Source of the DNA: Anderseniella sp. Alg231-50
GTDB lineage: Bacteria; Pseudomonadota; Alphaproteobacteria; Rhizobiales; Aestuariivirgaceae
Assembly: GCF_900149695.1 (NCBI RefSeq)
Contig: NZ_LT703004.1
Location: 186,001-250,000, forward strand
Reading direction: 5' to 3'
DNA length: 64,000 nucleotides
Below the pieces are notes generated by a model. The model saw nothing but the letters and a program-made list of their open reading frames with translations. It ran no database searches and was not told where the DNA came from. Numbering within the stretch: the first letter of the stretch is position 1; the number at the start of each line of letters is the position of its first letter. The translations under genes were made by a program, and so were the position numbers. This document shows positions 52,529 through 63,490 of this stretch, in pieces.

Positions 52529-53923
52529 CTATTCAGCCGCCTCAAAACTGCCCTCACCGGCGTCGTCCGAGACCGGGCCTACCGACTTGCGCAGTTCTTC
52601 AGCGACGAGGAATGCAAGTTCGAGCGCCTGGTCCGCATTGAGACGCGGATCACAATGTGTGTGATAGCGGTGCGCCAGATCATCGTCCGACACTTCGCGG
52701 GCGCCACCGGTACATTCGGTAACGTTCTGCCCGGTCATTTCCACATGGATACCGCCGGCATGAGTGCCCTCGGCCCGATGGATGGACAGGAAGTCACGAA
52801 CTTCCGACAGAATGGCGTCGAACGGCCTGGTCTTGTAGCCACTGGATGCCTTGATGACGTTGCCGTGCATCGGATCACAGGACCACAGAACTTTTCGTCC
52901 CTCGGCCTCGACCTTGCGGATCAGGCCTGGCAGATGATCTTCCACCTTGCCGGCACCAAAGCGTGCGATCAGCGTTAGCCGGCCGGCCTCATTGGCCGGG
53001 TTCAGCATGTCGATGAGGCGGATCAGTTCGTCAGCCTCAAGCGACGGGCCGCACTTCAGCCCGATCGGGTTCTGAACACCGCGGCAGAACTCCAGATGAG
53101 CATGATCAGGCTGGCGTGTCCTGTCGCCTATCCACAGCATGTGACCGGACGTGGCATACCATTCTCCGGACGTGGAATCGACACGGGTCAGGGCTTCTTC
53201 ATAGCCCAGCAGCAGCGCCTCGTGCGAGGTGTAGAACTCGGTGGACTTGAGTTGCGGCGTGGTATCAGGGTTGATACCGCATGAGCGCATAAAGCCCAGG
53301 GTTTCCGAAATCCGGTCGGCCAGATGCTGATAGCGCTCCGACTGGGGTGAACCGCGAAGGTACCCTAGAGTCCAGCGATGAACATGTTCCAGGTTGGCAT
53401 AGCCGCCCATGGCAAATGCCCGCAGCAGGTTCAGCGTAGCGGCTGATTGCCGGTACGCCATGATCTGGCGTTCAGGATCCGGCTCGCGCGATGTGGTGTC
53501 AAAACCGATACCATTGATGATGTCACCACGATAACTCGGCAGTTCAACATCGCCTTGAGCTTCAACATTCGATGACCGCGGTTTGGCAAACTGACCGGCA
53601 ATGCGGCCGACCTTGACCACCGGCTGGCCACCGGCAAAGGTCAATACAACCGCCATTTGCAGGAACACGCGGAAGAAATCGCGAATATTGTCCGCTTCAT
53701 GTTCGGCAAAGCTCTCTGCGCAGTCACCACCTTGCAACAGGAAACCCTTGCCTTCCGACACCTTGGCCAGCTTGCGCTTCAGCTTGCGTGCCTCACCTGC
53801 AAATACAAGTGGGGGAAACGTAGCCAAACGGGCTTCCGTGGACTTGAGGGCTTCCGCATCAGCATAGTCGGGAACCTGCTTGATCGGGAAAGAACGCCAG
53901 CTTGAAGGGGTCCAGTTGCTCAT
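52529..53923 (-). CDS. Class II DAHP synthase (3-deoxy-7-phosphoheptulonate synthase)
   Basis: A 464-residue class II (plant-like) DAHP synthase, the first step of aromatic amino acid synthesis, joining phosphoenolpyruvate and erythrose 4-phosphate. Hallmarks: [13 protein letters not shown] at the N-terminus, [13 protein letters not shown] with the metal-binding Cys, [49 protein letters not shown] and [15 protein letters not shown]. The full length fits. It lies alone, converging with the DUF3047 gene; its promoter region (53924-54184) is shared with the divergent small membrane protein gene. Confidence 0.95.
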   Translation of the reverse strand: MSNWTPSSWRSFPIKQVPDYADAEALKSTEARLATFPPLVFAGEARKLKRKLAKVSEGKGFLLQGGDCAESFAEHEADNIRDFFRVFLQMAVVLTFAGGQPVVKVGRIAGQFAKPRSSNVEAQGDVELPSYRGDIINGIGFDTTSREPDPERQIMAYRQSAATLNLLRAFAMGGYANLEHVHRWTLGYLRGSPQSERYQHLADRISETLGFMRSCGINPDTTPQLKSTEFYTSHEALLLGYEEALTRVDSTSGEWYATSGHMLWIGDRTRQPDHAHLEFCRGVQNPIGLKCGPSLEADELIRLIDMLNPANEAGRLTLIARFGAGKVEDHLPGLIRKVEAEGRKVLWSCDPMHGNVIKASSGYKTRPFDAILSEVRDFLSIHRAEGTHAGGIHVEMTGQNVTECTGGAREVSDDDLAHRYHTHCDPRLNADQALELAFLVAEELRKSVGPVSDDAGEGSFEAAE

Positions 53924-54184
53924 AGTACTTACTCTCTTAACTGCCCGCCACCTTGCGGACCGGTGGTTTCATTGCGCCATCATAACAAAAAAAGCAAGCG
54001 CTGTGCAGGTGAGCGCATGGCGATATTGCCTGCTGCCAGGCTCGATTTTGCGTCGGCATACGGTATTTCGTGCCATCCGTTGAATGCCCGGCATATACGA
54101 TACAATGGGTTAAGATTTGCCTGATACAATGCCTCCGCCCGGGACGGCTGAGAAAATTTGACCTTTTGTATAGAGGTTTGAATC

Positions 54185-54439
54185 ATGCTTGACACTCTGT
54201 TTTCGGATGGAAATCTGAACTGGATGAACGCTTTCTTCTTCGGAGGGCCGTACCCACTTGCATTGCAGCTCGGCATCATCAATGCGCTTTGCGTCATCGC
54301 AATCGTCCTGATGCGGGCATTGCCGGTCGAGGCCGCGCAAGACCCGAGGTTTTCACGCGTTTTTGCCTGGCTGATCATTGCGGCCAATGTCCTTCTGGTC
54401 TTGAACAAGGATCATCGCTTCGTCGGTTTCCTGGCCTGA
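54185..54439 (+). CDS. Small hydrophobic membrane protein, unknown
   Basis: An 84-residue protein with two predicted transmembrane helices (LALQLGIINALCVIAIVLM, about 25-43, and VFAWLIIAANVLLVLNKD, about 59-76) after an amphipathic N-terminus (LDTLFSDGNLNWMNAFFFGG). AGAGG lies about 8 bases before the ATG. I recognise no domain. Upstream, GATACAATG occurs twice as a direct repeat (54099-54107 and 54123-54131). The gene is followed 58 bp later by a YbdK-type ligase in the same direction. Confidence 0.65.
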   Translation: MLDTLFSDGNLNWMNAFFFGGPYPLALQLGIINALCVIAIVLMRALPVEAAQDPRFSRVFAWLIIAANVLLVLNKDHRFVGFLA

Positions 54440-54497
54440 CGCGTGATGTGCGCCGAATGACTTGCAAGCGCGAGCGGCTTGAAGCAGACTTTGCGTC

Positions 54498-55640
54498 ATG
54501 GAATTGCAAACGCCGACATTTACCCTGGGCATCGAGGAGGAATATCTCCTTGTAGACCGCAAGACCCGGGATCTGGTGGCGGCGCCCGATGCCTTGATGG
54601 CCGAGTGCACGAAAGTGCTAAAATCGCGCGTCAGTCCTGAATTCCTGCAGTGCCAGATCGAGGTCGGCACCGGGGTCTGCAAAACCATTCCGCAGGCACG
54701 GGCCGAACTGGTTGAACTGCGCAAGACCATTTCCGGCATTGCCGATGGCTATGGACTTGCGCCGCTTGCCGTGGCCACCCATCCGTTTGCCGACTGGCAG
54801 CATCAGACATTTACCAACAAGCAGCGCTATGAAGAACTGGCGCGCGATCTGGCAGGCGTCGCCAGGCGCATGCTGATCTGCGGCATGCATGTCCATGTCG
54901 GTATCGAGGACGAAGATCTGCGCATCGACCTGCTCGGTCAGTTGTCGTATTTCCTGCCACACCTGCTGGCGCTGTCCGCGTCGTCGCCGTTCTGGCAAGG
55001 CAGGGACACCGGGCTCGCCTCTTACCGGCTGAGCGTTTTTGACAATCTGCCGCGCACCGGGCTGCCACCGATGTTCAACTCCTATGCAGAGTACACCCGC
55101 GCGGTGGACAGGCTTATCGCGGCCGGGGTGATAGAGGATGCAACCAAGATCTGGTGGGACCTGCGGCCGTCTGCACGGTTTCCGACACTGGAGACCCGCA
55201 TCTGCGATGTAACACCGCGTCTCGATGATACCGTTGCCATGGCTGCCCTGGTGCAGAGCCTGGCGCACATGCTGTACAGGCTCAGACTGTCAAACCAGCG
55301 CTGGCGCCAGTACGAGCGCTTCCTGATCAACGAAAACCGCTGGCAGGCACAACGCCACGGCGTATCGGGACGACTGATGGATTTCGGCAAGGCGAAGCTG
55401 GTCAACTACACCGACCTGCTTGAGGAATTGCTCGAGCTGGTCGCCCATGACGCGGAAGAGCTGGGATGTTCCAGGGAAATCGTGAAGCTGCGTGACATCA
55501 TAACCAGCGGCAACAGTGCCGACAGGCAACGGGCCGTCTACAAAGCAGCAACCGACAATGGTGCCGATCACACAGAAGCCATGCAGGCTGTAGTTGACAG
55601 CCTGATCGAAGAGACAGTCAGCGGGCTTGACCAGAGCTGA
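54498..55640 (+). CDS. YbdK-type carboxylate-amine ligase (GCS2 family)
   Basis: A 380-residue protein of the glutamate-cysteine ligase type 2 family. It opens [14 protein letters not shown], where the Glu cluster binds metal/ATP, and carries [36 protein letters not shown] and [19 protein letters not shown]. coli YbdK has weak glutamate-cysteine ligase activity, and the physiological reaction of the family is not fixed. The DUF2093 gene converges with it 9 bp after its stop. Confidence 0.88.
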   Translation: MELQTPTFTLGIEEEYLLVDRKTRDLVAAPDALMAECTKVLKSRVSPEFLQCQIEVGTGVCKTIPQARAELVELRKTISGIADGYGLAPLAVATHPFADWQHQTFTNKQRYEELARDLAGVARRMLICGMHVHVGIEDEDLRIDLLGQLSYFLPHLLALSASSPFWQGRDTGLASYRLSVFDNLPRTGLPPMFNSYAEYTRAVDRLIAAGVIEDATKIWWDLRPSARFPTLETRICDVTPRLDDTVAMAALVQSLAHMLYRLRLSNQRWRQYERFLINENRWQAQRHGVSGRLMDFGKAKLVNYTDLLEELLELVAHDAEELGCSREIVKLRDIITSGNSADRQRAVYKAATDNGADHTEAMQAVVDSLIEETVSGLDQS

Positions 55641-55649
55641 TCCGGATGA

Positions 55650-55871
55650 CTAACCGGCGCCGTTGACTTCCAGGTGACGCTGCATGGCCACTTCAGCCGA
55701 TGCGTAAGCTTCCTGGCGGTCCACCGACCAATAGCGCAGATCATCCAGGCGAATAGCCTGCCTGGTCACCGCACAGCGGACGAAATCACCATGACGCAGG
55801 ACCTGGAAGTCAGCGTCAAGATAGCGGACCTTGGCTTCCTGGGCGGCGGCAAATGTTGGTTCAAAGTTCAT
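55650..55871 (-). CDS. DUF2093 protein
   Basis: A 73-residue protein whose core (AKVRYLDADFQVLRHGDFVRC, then AIRLDDLRYWSVDRQEAYAS) matches the DUF2093 family of Alphaproteobacteria. Family members often sit near xseA, which here lies about 1.4 kb further on. Function unknown. The sequence is short, soluble and mildly acidic; there is one Cys and no signal peptide. Confidence 0.85.
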   Translation of the reverse strand: MNFEPTFAAAQEAKVRYLDADFQVLRHGDFVRCAVTRQAIRLDDLRYWSVDRQEAYASAEVAMQRHLEVNGAG

Positions 55872-55962
55872 GGCGCTTACTATTACAGGCAGAACCGCGG
55901 CTTGAGAAGGGGTTTGGGACCGGCCCGCCGCGAATTTGATTGCAGCCGTTTTCGGCCCACCG

Positions 55963-56844
55963 CTACAACAAGATCATCAGTGCAGTGCCCGCAATCGCCA
56001 AAACCGCCCCTGTCCAGGCAAGGCCGTGCGGCAGGACCCCGGTCCTGAGGCTTATCAGCGGCAACACCAGCACCGGCGACAACGAGCCCAGTATGGCGGC
56101 CATGCCGGCACTGAAATTGGCAAATGCATAGAGCAACAAAGAAGACGAAACGCCGTATCCGATGAAACCGGGCAATACAATCCTGAACAGAAGATATGGT
56201 GTCATCTCGGCGCCGGGCCGAAAGGCGCTGAACGGCCACAGGCCAATCAGGGATATCAGGAATGCGGCCCCGGTCAGCCTGACCGCAGATACCGCCAGGG
56301 GTTCTGTGCCGGCCAGCATTGCCGGTTTCACCAAAAGGTACCCGGCCCCCTGGCTGGCCGCCGCGACAACCCCCAATGCAATGACGACAGCGAGATTGCC
56401 ATCGACGTCATCAGCCGGAGAATCAGCGAAGAAGATTGCCAGCACAATACCGGACAAAATGATTGCTCCGCCGATCATTCCGGCCAGGGAAACGGTTTCT
56501 CCCAGCCATACATAGGCCATCACGGCTACCAAAGGAGCCTTGAGCGCCAGCAACAACTCTGTGCGCCTCGGCCCGCCCCGCCTGAGACACTCGATCATCG
56601 CGAGATTACCGAGCAATATTCCCAAGCCAATACTTGTGGCAAATGCGAGCCACTGATCCCATACGACAGTGGTCCAGTACCCAAGCACGGCACAAGCAGC
56701 AGACAGGATTGCACTGCATGCAATGAGCTGAATTCTGGTGAACTCAAAAGCGCCCACCGCACGGGCTGGCGATTGCGCCAGAACTATGCCAACCGCCCAT
56801 CCAAAAGATGCTGCCAGTGCAGCGAATGCCGGTAACACAAACAT
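55963..56844 (-). CDS. EamA/DMT-family transporter
   Basis: A 293-residue drug/metabolite transporter with ten hydrophobic helices. The first repeat opens FVLPAFAALAASFGWAVGIVL; the second half includes SLVLVPLIS-like and LPHGLAWTGAVLAIAGTALM segments, and helix 4 has RRTELLLALKAPLVAVMAYV with the usual substrate-side Pro. It is transcribed divergently from an HxlR regulator, with shared TTGCTA repeats between them, so it is the likely target of that regulator. Substrate unknown. Confidence 0.82.
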   Translation of the reverse strand: MFVLPAFAALAASFGWAVGIVLAQSPARAVGAFEFTRIQLIACSAILSAACAVLGYWTTVVWDQWLAFATSIGLGILLGNLAMIECLRRGGPRRTELLLALKAPLVAVMAYVWLGETVSLAGMIGGAIILSGIVLAIFFADSPADDVDGNLAVVIALGVVAAASQGAGYLLVKPAMLAGTEPLAVSAVRLTGAAFLISLIGLWPFSAFRPGAEMTPYLLFRIVLPGFIGYGVSSSLLLYAFANFSAGMAAILGSLSPVLVLPLISLRTGVLPHGLAWTGAVLAIAGTALMILL

Positions 56845-56862
56845 GGATGCCTCAAGGAATTT

Positions 56863-56908
56863 TTGCTACATTATTGATAGCAATATAGCGCTACAAATTT
56901 AATAGCAA
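56863..56908. promoter_or_regulatory. Probable HxlR operator
   Basis: TTGCTA (56863-56868) and TAGCAA (56878-56883) make an inverted repeat with a 9-base spacer, and TAGCAA recurs at 56903-56908. The AT-rich region lies directly upstream of the EamA start (56844) and 14 bp before the HxlR start (56922), so a dimer here could control both genes. Confidence 0.6.
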
Positions 56909-56921
56909 CAGAAATATAACC

Positions 56922-57284
56922 ATGACACACAAGATACCGACCCCGGGACGCCCGGTTCGCGGATCAAAAACCGGCAAACCTATAATGGTGCTGTTCGACC
57001 TGCTGGGGCGCAGCTGGGCGCTGGGGATCATCTGGCATCTCGCAGGAGCACCCATGACTTTCAGACAGTTGCAGACCAGTTGCGAAGGGGTTTCACCTAC
57101 CGTGCTCAACACGCGGCTGAAGGAACTCAGAGCCAGTGACCTGGTTCAGCATCAACAAGATGGTTACCTGCTCACGGCGACAGGCCGGGAGTTGTTTGCC
57201 CTTCTGCAGCCATTGGGCGGCTGGTCTGGAAACTGGGCCAGACAGTTGCTGAGCGGCGATGAAGACGGAGGCTCAAACACCTGA
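56922..57284 (+). CDS. HxlR-family transcriptional regulator
   Basis: A 120-residue winged-helix protein with an HxlR domain (about 22-110): VLFDLLGRSWALGIIWHL, then MTFRQLQTSCEGVSPTVLNTRL carrying the recognition helix, then LVQHQQDGYLLTATGREL as wing. HxlR regulators lack a separate ligand domain and often respond to aldehydes, oxidants or the substrate of an adjacent gene. There is only one Cys, in the recognition helix region. It is divergent from an EamA transporter and converges with xseA. Confidence 0.85.
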   Translation: MTHKIPTPGRPVRGSKTGKPIMVLFDLLGRSWALGIIWHLAGAPMTFRQLQTSCEGVSPTVLNTRLKELRASDLVQHQQDGYLLTATGRELFALLQPLGGWSGNWARQLLSGDEDGGSNT

Positions 57285-57307
57285 ACAGCCACGGCAAAAC
57301 GGCAACC

Positions 57308-58789
57308 CTAGAACAGGTCGCCCTGACCACCGCCAGGCTTTCCGGTTGCTGGCGGCTTGGTGGATGATCCCGGCTTCCTTGTCCCCTTGACCCCGATCAC
57401 CGCATCAGCGCGCCCATCGGTGAACTCTATGCTGATGTCCATGCCCGCTTCGGTTGCCGCTGCGCTGCGAACCGGCTGGCCGTCACCGTCGCGCACCAGT
57501 GCAAAGCCCCGTTCAAGTACGGCCTGGTATGAAAACGCCCGCAACAGCTTGTCCGCTGCAGACAGGGCCTGCCGGCGCTGGTCCATGCGGGCATCGAGGC
57601 TGCGCCTGGCTTCGCGCGACAGGCGGATGACGGTTTCACGGTCACGGGTGATCTGCTGCTGCAGCGGCCTGACGCTGAGGCGCGCGGCCACCCGGTCAAA
57701 CCGGCTGCGGCTGGCAGCTGTCGCGGCTTTCAGGGACTGCCCAAGCCTGCCGGATGCTGCGTCGAAACGTTGCCGGGCCAGCGCCAGCAAATCGTCCGGG
57801 CGCGGCAGTCCCCTGCCCGCTGCCGTAATACGCGTGCGCCTCTCGTCCATGGCGCGCGACACCGCACGGTGTTGGCGCGCACCCATGTCGGCCACATAGG
57901 CCAGCAGTTCAGAGCGCACCGGAACCGCGCGTTCAGCCGCGGCGGTCGGTGTCGGTGCGCGCCAGTCCGCGGCATGGTCGACCAGGGTCCAGTCGGTTTC
58001 ATGGCCAACCGCAGAAATCAGCGGAATGGCGCTGTCAGCAGCAGCACGCACCACTTCTTCCTCGTTGAAGCCCCACAGGTCCTCCAGGCTGCCGCCGCCA
58101 CGGGCCACAATGATCAGGTCAGGCCTGGGTATATCGCCACCAGGTTCAAATGCGTTAAACCCGCGAATGCCATTGGCAACCTCGCTGGCGCTGCTTTCTC
58201 CCTGCACCCGGACCGGCCACACCAGAACATGGCGTGGAAACCGATCCGACAAACGATGCAGGATATCCCGGATGACCGCGCCGGTCGACGAGGTCACCAC
58301 GCCGATGACGGCGGGCAGATAAGGCAGTTCCCGCTTCCGGTCCTCGTCAAACAGGCCTTCTGCAGACAGTTTCTTGCGGCGCTCTTCCAGCAGCGCCATC
58401 AGCGCTCCGGCACCAGCCGGCTCCAGTGTATCAATGATGATCTGGTACTTCGACTGGCCGGGGAATGTCGTGATGCGCCCGGTGGCAATGACCTCCAGCC
58501 CCTGTTCAGGCTGGATCTTCATGCGCGATGCGGTGCCCTTCCAGATGACGCCTGAAAGCACGGCGCGATCATCTTTCAGGTCCAGGTAGACATGGCCGGA
58601 TGCAGGCCTCGACACGCGGCCCAGTTCACCGCGCACACGCACATGGCCGAAAGTATCCTCCAGCGTGCGTTTCAGCGCGCTGGAAATCTCCGATACGGAG
58701 AACTCGGCAACATTGGAGGCCGCTTCGGGCTCATCCATAAGCTCGCCTGTGTCGGGATCAAACCCGGACGGAGGCCAATCGGTGGACAT
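57308..58789 (-). CDS. xseA: Exodeoxyribonuclease VII large subunit
   Basis: A 493-residue XseA. The N-terminal OB-fold contains [19 protein letters not shown] and [19 protein letters not shown]; the catalytic domain has [20 protein letters not shown] and [17 protein letters not shown], and a long helical region (about 290-430) holds the Arg/Ala-rich coiled coils, followed by a C-terminal [10 protein letters not shown] segment. It cleaves single-stranded DNA with the small subunit XseB, not encoded here. The start is ATG 58789 (MSTDWPP); a longer frame from 58819 is less likely. It is divergent from purD with 75 bp between. Confidence 0.93.
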   Translation of the reverse strand: MSTDWPPSGFDPDTGELMDEPEAASNVAEFSVSEISSALKRTLEDTFGHVRVRGELGRVSRPASGHVYLDLKDDRAVLSGVIWKGTASRMKIQPEQGLEVIATGRITTFPGQSKYQIIIDTLEPAGAGALMALLEERRKKLSAEGLFDEDRKRELPYLPAVIGVVTSSTGAVIRDILHRLSDRFPRHVLVWPVRVQGESSASEVANGIRGFNAFEPGGDIPRPDLIIVARGGGSLEDLWGFNEEEVVRAAADSAIPLISAVGHETDWTLVDHAADWRAPTPTAAAERAVPVRSELLAYVADMGARQHRAVSRAMDERRTRITAAGRGLPRPDDLLALARQRFDAASGRLGQSLKAATAASRSRFDRVAARLSVRPLQQQITRDRETVIRLSREARRSLDARMDQRRQALSAADKLLRAFSYQAVLERGFALVRDGDGQPVRSAAATEAGMDISIEFTDGRADAVIGVKGTRKPGSSTKPPATGKPGGGQGDLF

Positions 58790-58864
58790 GGCTACAAGAA
58801 TCCTTTCAATGACGCCCATTGGATGTCAAAACCAGTGGCATTGGCAAGGAGAGCTTGACACCTC

Positions 58865-60144
<1,280 letters not shown>

Positions 60145-60148
<4 letters not shown>

Positions 60149-61053
60149 GCGAACTTTATCCCGGTTTCAAGGAGCAGATGATCGACGGCGACGGCACACA
60201 GATATTCGTGCGCAGCGGCGGCAGCGGTCCGCCATTGCTGCTGTTGCACGGGTTTCCGCAAACCGGCGCCATCTGGCACAAGATTGCCGGTGAACTGAGC
60301 AAGCACTTCTCGCTGGTGATCCCGGACCTGCGCGGCTATGGCCGTTCCGGCAGACCGGCCAACGATGCAGAAAACCTTGCCTATTCAAAACGGACCATGG
60401 CGAACGATCTGATTGCCGTCATGCACACCCTCGGACATAAGGAATTCCACCTGTGCGGCCATGACCGCGGCGGCCGCGTGGCCTACCGGCTGGCGCAGGA
60501 CCATCCGCAATCGGTCACACGGCTGGTCACACTGGATATTGTGCCGACGCTGGAGCAATGGAAAGCCATGTCTGCCATTGCAGGGGCCATGAACACCTAT
60601 CACTGGCCGTTTCTGGCACAACCCTATCCGCTGCCGGAAAAGCTGATCGGCGCCGATGCGGATTTCTATCTGGACGAGAAACTCGGTGCCTGGAACAACG
60701 GTACCGGACTTGATGTCTTTGATCCTGCCGCGCTGGATGAATATCGCACGTACTTCCGCGACCCCAAAGTCATCCACGCCTTGTGCAATGACTATCGCGC
60801 CGGAGCCACCTGTGACGTAGAGCATGACCAGGCGGCACTCGGTCAGGGCATCAAGATCACCTGCCCCATGCTGGCGTTGTGGGGGGATGCCGGTATCCCC
60901 GGCAAATCAGGCGGCGGTCCGCTGGACACGTGGCGTAAATGGGCGACCAATGTCACCGGCGGCGGCATTGCCTGCGGGCACTTCCTTGTCGAAGAGGCAC
61001 CGGCGGAAACGCTTGCCGCGATGATGCCGTTTCTGATGGAGAGTGCAGCTTGA
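60145..61053 (+). CDS. Alpha/beta hydrolase, haloacetate-dehalogenase-like
   Basis: A 302-residue alpha/beta hydrolase. It has [18 protein letters not shown] with the oxyanion HGFPQT (35-40), [11 protein letters not shown] near residue 61, and the nucleophile elbow GHDRGGR (105-111), in which the nucleophile is Asp107 rather than Ser. This aspartate elbow and the following LVTLDIVPT fit fluoroacetate/haloacetate dehalogenases and soluble epoxide hydrolases. The catalytic His is probably in [14 protein letters not shown] near residue 275. ATG overlaps the purD stop (ATGA). Confidence 0.87.
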
Positions 61054-62132
61054 GCCAGCCGATGGACAGACAGGCCGAGTTTTCCGGCACGCGTGACGTG
61101 CGCGCCGCACACCGGTTTGATGAGCAGGCGCTGACAGACTACCTGCAAACCCACATAGCCGGTTTCACGCCACCGCTGACGGTTGAACAATTCAAAGGTG
61201 GCCAGTCAAACCCGACCTACAAGCTGGTCACTGCGTCCGCCAGTTATGTGCTGCGCCGAAAGCCGCCGGGAAAACTGTTGCCGTCCGCGCATGCGGTTGA
61301 CCGGGAATACCGTGTCATCAGGGCCCTGCATGCGCAGGGGCTGCCGGTTGCGAAACCGCATTTGCTGTGCGAGGACGCAGCCATCATCGGCACCGAGTTC
61401 TACGTGATGGATTTTGTCGGTGGCAGGGTGTTCTGGGAACCGTTCATGCCCGGCATTTCCGGCACCGAGCGGGCCGGCATTTTTGATGAACTCAACTCAT
61501 TCATGGCAAACCTGCATGCGGTGGATATCGATGCCGCCGGCCTCACCGGCTTTGGCCGCCCTGAAGGTTATGTGGCCCGGCAGATCAAGCGCTGGTCAGA
61601 GCAGTACCGGGCATCGGAAACCGAAAAAATACCGGCCATGGACCGGTTGATGGACTGGCTGCCCGACGCCTCACCGTCATCGGGTCAGGTGTCACTGGTG
61701 CATGGCGACTTCCGTCTCGACAATTGTATTATCGATCAGGCGAGCCCGGAAATTCACGCCGTGCTGGACTGGGAACTGTCTACGCTGGGTGATCCGATCG
61801 CGGATTTCACCTACCACCTGATGCAGTGGCGCATGCCGCCGTCTGAAACCGGCGCCGGCGTCGGCTCGTTGATAGGCCATGAAGACCTTGAGGGTGTGCC
61901 TGCGCTTGAGGATTATGTTGCGGCCTATTGTCGGAGACGCGGCCTGAACTCCATTCCCGATCTGGATACCTATCTGGCTTACAATTTTTTCAGGATGGCA
62001 GCGATTTTCCAGGGCATTGTCGGCAGGGTAAGAGACGGCACGGCCGCCAATCCGCACGCTGCGGAAATGGCGGACCTGGTGTCTCCCATGGCCGACGTTG
62101 CCTGGGACTATGCCCGAAAGGCCGGCGCATGA
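61050..62132 (+). CDS. APH-fold phosphotransferase family protein
   Basis: A 360-residue protein of the aminoglycoside-phosphotransferase/ACAD10-11-like kinase family. It has FKGGQSNPTYKLVT as glycine loop, YVLRRKPPGKLLPSAH with the ATP-lysine, the catalytic loop VHGDFRLDNCI, and the metal site VLDWELSTLGDP. Relatives act on hydroxyacyl-CoA or small alcohols. TTG 61050 is favoured as start: GGAGAG lies six bases before it and it overlaps the previous stop (TTGA). ATG 61062 would remove four residues and has no clear ribosome site. The stop overlaps the patatin start. Confidence 0.86.
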   Translation: MSQPMDRQAEFSGTRDVRAAHRFDEQALTDYLQTHIAGFTPPLTVEQFKGGQSNPTYKLVTASASYVLRRKPPGKLLPSAHAVDREYRVIRALHAQGLPVAKPHLLCEDAAIIGTEFYVMDFVGGRVFWEPFMPGISGTERAGIFDELNSFMANLHAVDIDAAGLTGFGRPEGYVARQIKRWSEQYRASETEKIPAMDRLMDWLPDASPSSGQVSLVHGDFRLDNCIIDQASPEIHAVLDWELSTLGDPIADFTYHLMQWRMPPSETGAGVGSLIGHEDLEGVPALEDYVAAYCRRRGLNSIPDLDTYLAYNFFRMAAIFQGIVGRVRDGTAANPHAAEMADLVSPMADVAWDYARKAGA

Positions 62133-62956
62133 GCGATCCCCGTATCGGTCTGGCACTGGGCGGTGGCGCGGCGCGCGGCCTGGCCCACATCCAGATACTG
62201 CATGCCTTCGACGAGCTCGGCATAAAGCCGCACCGCATGTCCGGCACCAGCATTGGCGCGCTGATCGGCGCCGGATACGCAGGCGGGCTCAGTGCCGCCG
62301 AAATCGAAGACCATTCGCGCCAGGTCCTGTCCAACCGGCTGGATGCGGCGCGCAGGGCGTTTTCGTCAGGGCGTGGCGGGTTGATGGACCTGATCAATTT
62401 CAATCCGCTGGCCTCGCCGATCCTTGAAGGTACACAACTGGTGAAGCTGGTATTACCGACCCCGCTTCCCGATGACCTGGCGGACTTCCAGATCCCCTTC
62501 ACCATCGTGACCACTGACTTCTACAACATGAGCGAAGTCGCATTTTCGTCCGGCGACCCCGTTGCCGCCATAGCCGCCAGCATCGCCATCCCCGGCGTCA
62601 TCTCGGCGCCGAAGCGCAACACGACATTGATCGACGGCGGTTGCGTCAATCCGGTGCCGATATCGCATGTGCAGGAAGACTGTGACATCGTGGCGGCGGT
62701 CAATGTTATCGGCAGGCCGCAGCCGTCCGATGGCAGCGGTGCGCGAACCACCGACCTTTTGTCGGGAGCCATGCAGATCCAGCAGCAGAAGATCGCCCAG
62801 CTGCAGCGTGACAGCCTGCGCTGCGACATCTGGATTGAACCCGCCATAAGCCAGTTTCGCATACACGATTTCTTCCACTTCGAAGACATCATGAGCGCGG
62901 CAAGACCGGCGCGTGACGAGATCAAGCGGTCACTTGAAGCTGCCCTGAACAGCTGA
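62129..62956 (+). CDS. Patatin-like phospholipase
   Basis: A 275-residue patatin-fold acyl hydrolase. Seen: the oxyanion loop GLALGGGAARGLAHI (GGGAARG 11-17), the nucleophile elbow GTSIGA (Ser41), and the catalytic Asp in LIDGGCVNPVP near residue 170. No transmembrane segment or signal peptide is evident, so it probably works in the cytoplasm or is surface-attached to the inner membrane. ATG 62129 overlaps the kinase stop by four bases. It closes the purD-hydrolase-kinase-patatin run and converges with tadA. Confidence 0.9.
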   Translation: MSDPRIGLALGGGAARGLAHIQILHAFDELGIKPHRMSGTSIGALIGAGYAGGLSAAEIEDHSRQVLSNRLDAARRAFSSGRGGLMDLINFNPLASPILEGTQLVKLVLPTPLPDDLADFQIPFTIVTTDFYNMSEVAFSSGDPVAAIAASIAIPGVISAPKRNTTLIDGGCVNPVPISHVQEDCDIVAAVNVIGRPQPSDGSGARTTDLLSGAMQIQQQKIAQLQRDSLRCDIWIEPAISQFRIHDFFHFEDIMSAARPARDEIKRSLEAALNS

Positions 62957-62970
62957 GTCAATTCAGGGAC

Positions 62971-63426
62971 TTAGCGCCTGGTTCTGAAGAATTGAGTCAA
63001 CATTTCACGGGCTTTTTTCTCACCCAGGCCGGAATACACCTCCGGTACATGGTGACAGGTGGCCTGCGCAAAAAACCGCGGCCCGTTTTCGACCGCGCCC
63101 ATCTTCTCGTCTTCAGCGCCAAAATACAAACGCCCGATACGGGCAAACGAAATAGCGGCAGCGCACATGGCGCACGGCTCCAGGGTGACATGAAGATCAC
63201 AACCGGTCAGCCGCTCGCTGCCCAGCAGCGTGCCCGCTTCGCGGATGGCCAGGACCTCGGCATGAGCCGTTGCATCGTTCAGCTCACGGGTCTGGTTTCC
63301 CGCGCTCGCGACAATGGCGCCATCGGGCCCGGTAATACACGCCCCGACCGGCACCTCGCCACGTTCGCCAGCGGCTTCGGCCTCTTCAAACGCCCGCGCC
63401 ATGGCTGGGTGCAGCTCAACCTTCAT
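62971..63426 (-). CDS. tadA: tRNA-specific adenosine deaminase (TadA)
   Basis: A 151-residue cytidine-deaminase-fold enzyme. The zinc site is HAEV (55-58) and PCAMC (84-88), and the family string ISFARIGRLYFGAEDEKMGAV, cited in part, follows. The C-terminal LTQFFRTRR is TadA-like. TadA deaminates A34 to inosine in tRNA-Arg. The start is ATG 63426; the open frame continues upstream without family sequence, into the divergent pseudouridine synthase gene. It converges with the patatin gene, with 14 bp between. Confidence 0.9.
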   Translation of the reverse strand: MKVELHPAMARAFEEAEAAGERGEVPVGACITGPDGAIVASAGNQTRELNDATAHAEVLAIREAGTLLGSERLTGCDLHVTLEPCAMCAAAISFARIGRLYFGAEDEKMGAVENGPRFFAQATCHHVPEVYSGLGEKKAREMLTQFFRTRR

Positions 63427-63490
63427 CGTCTTTTCACACCTGTTTTTTGTGCCTGTGCAACAACACTGCCGTTCTGGTACAAGCAACTCC

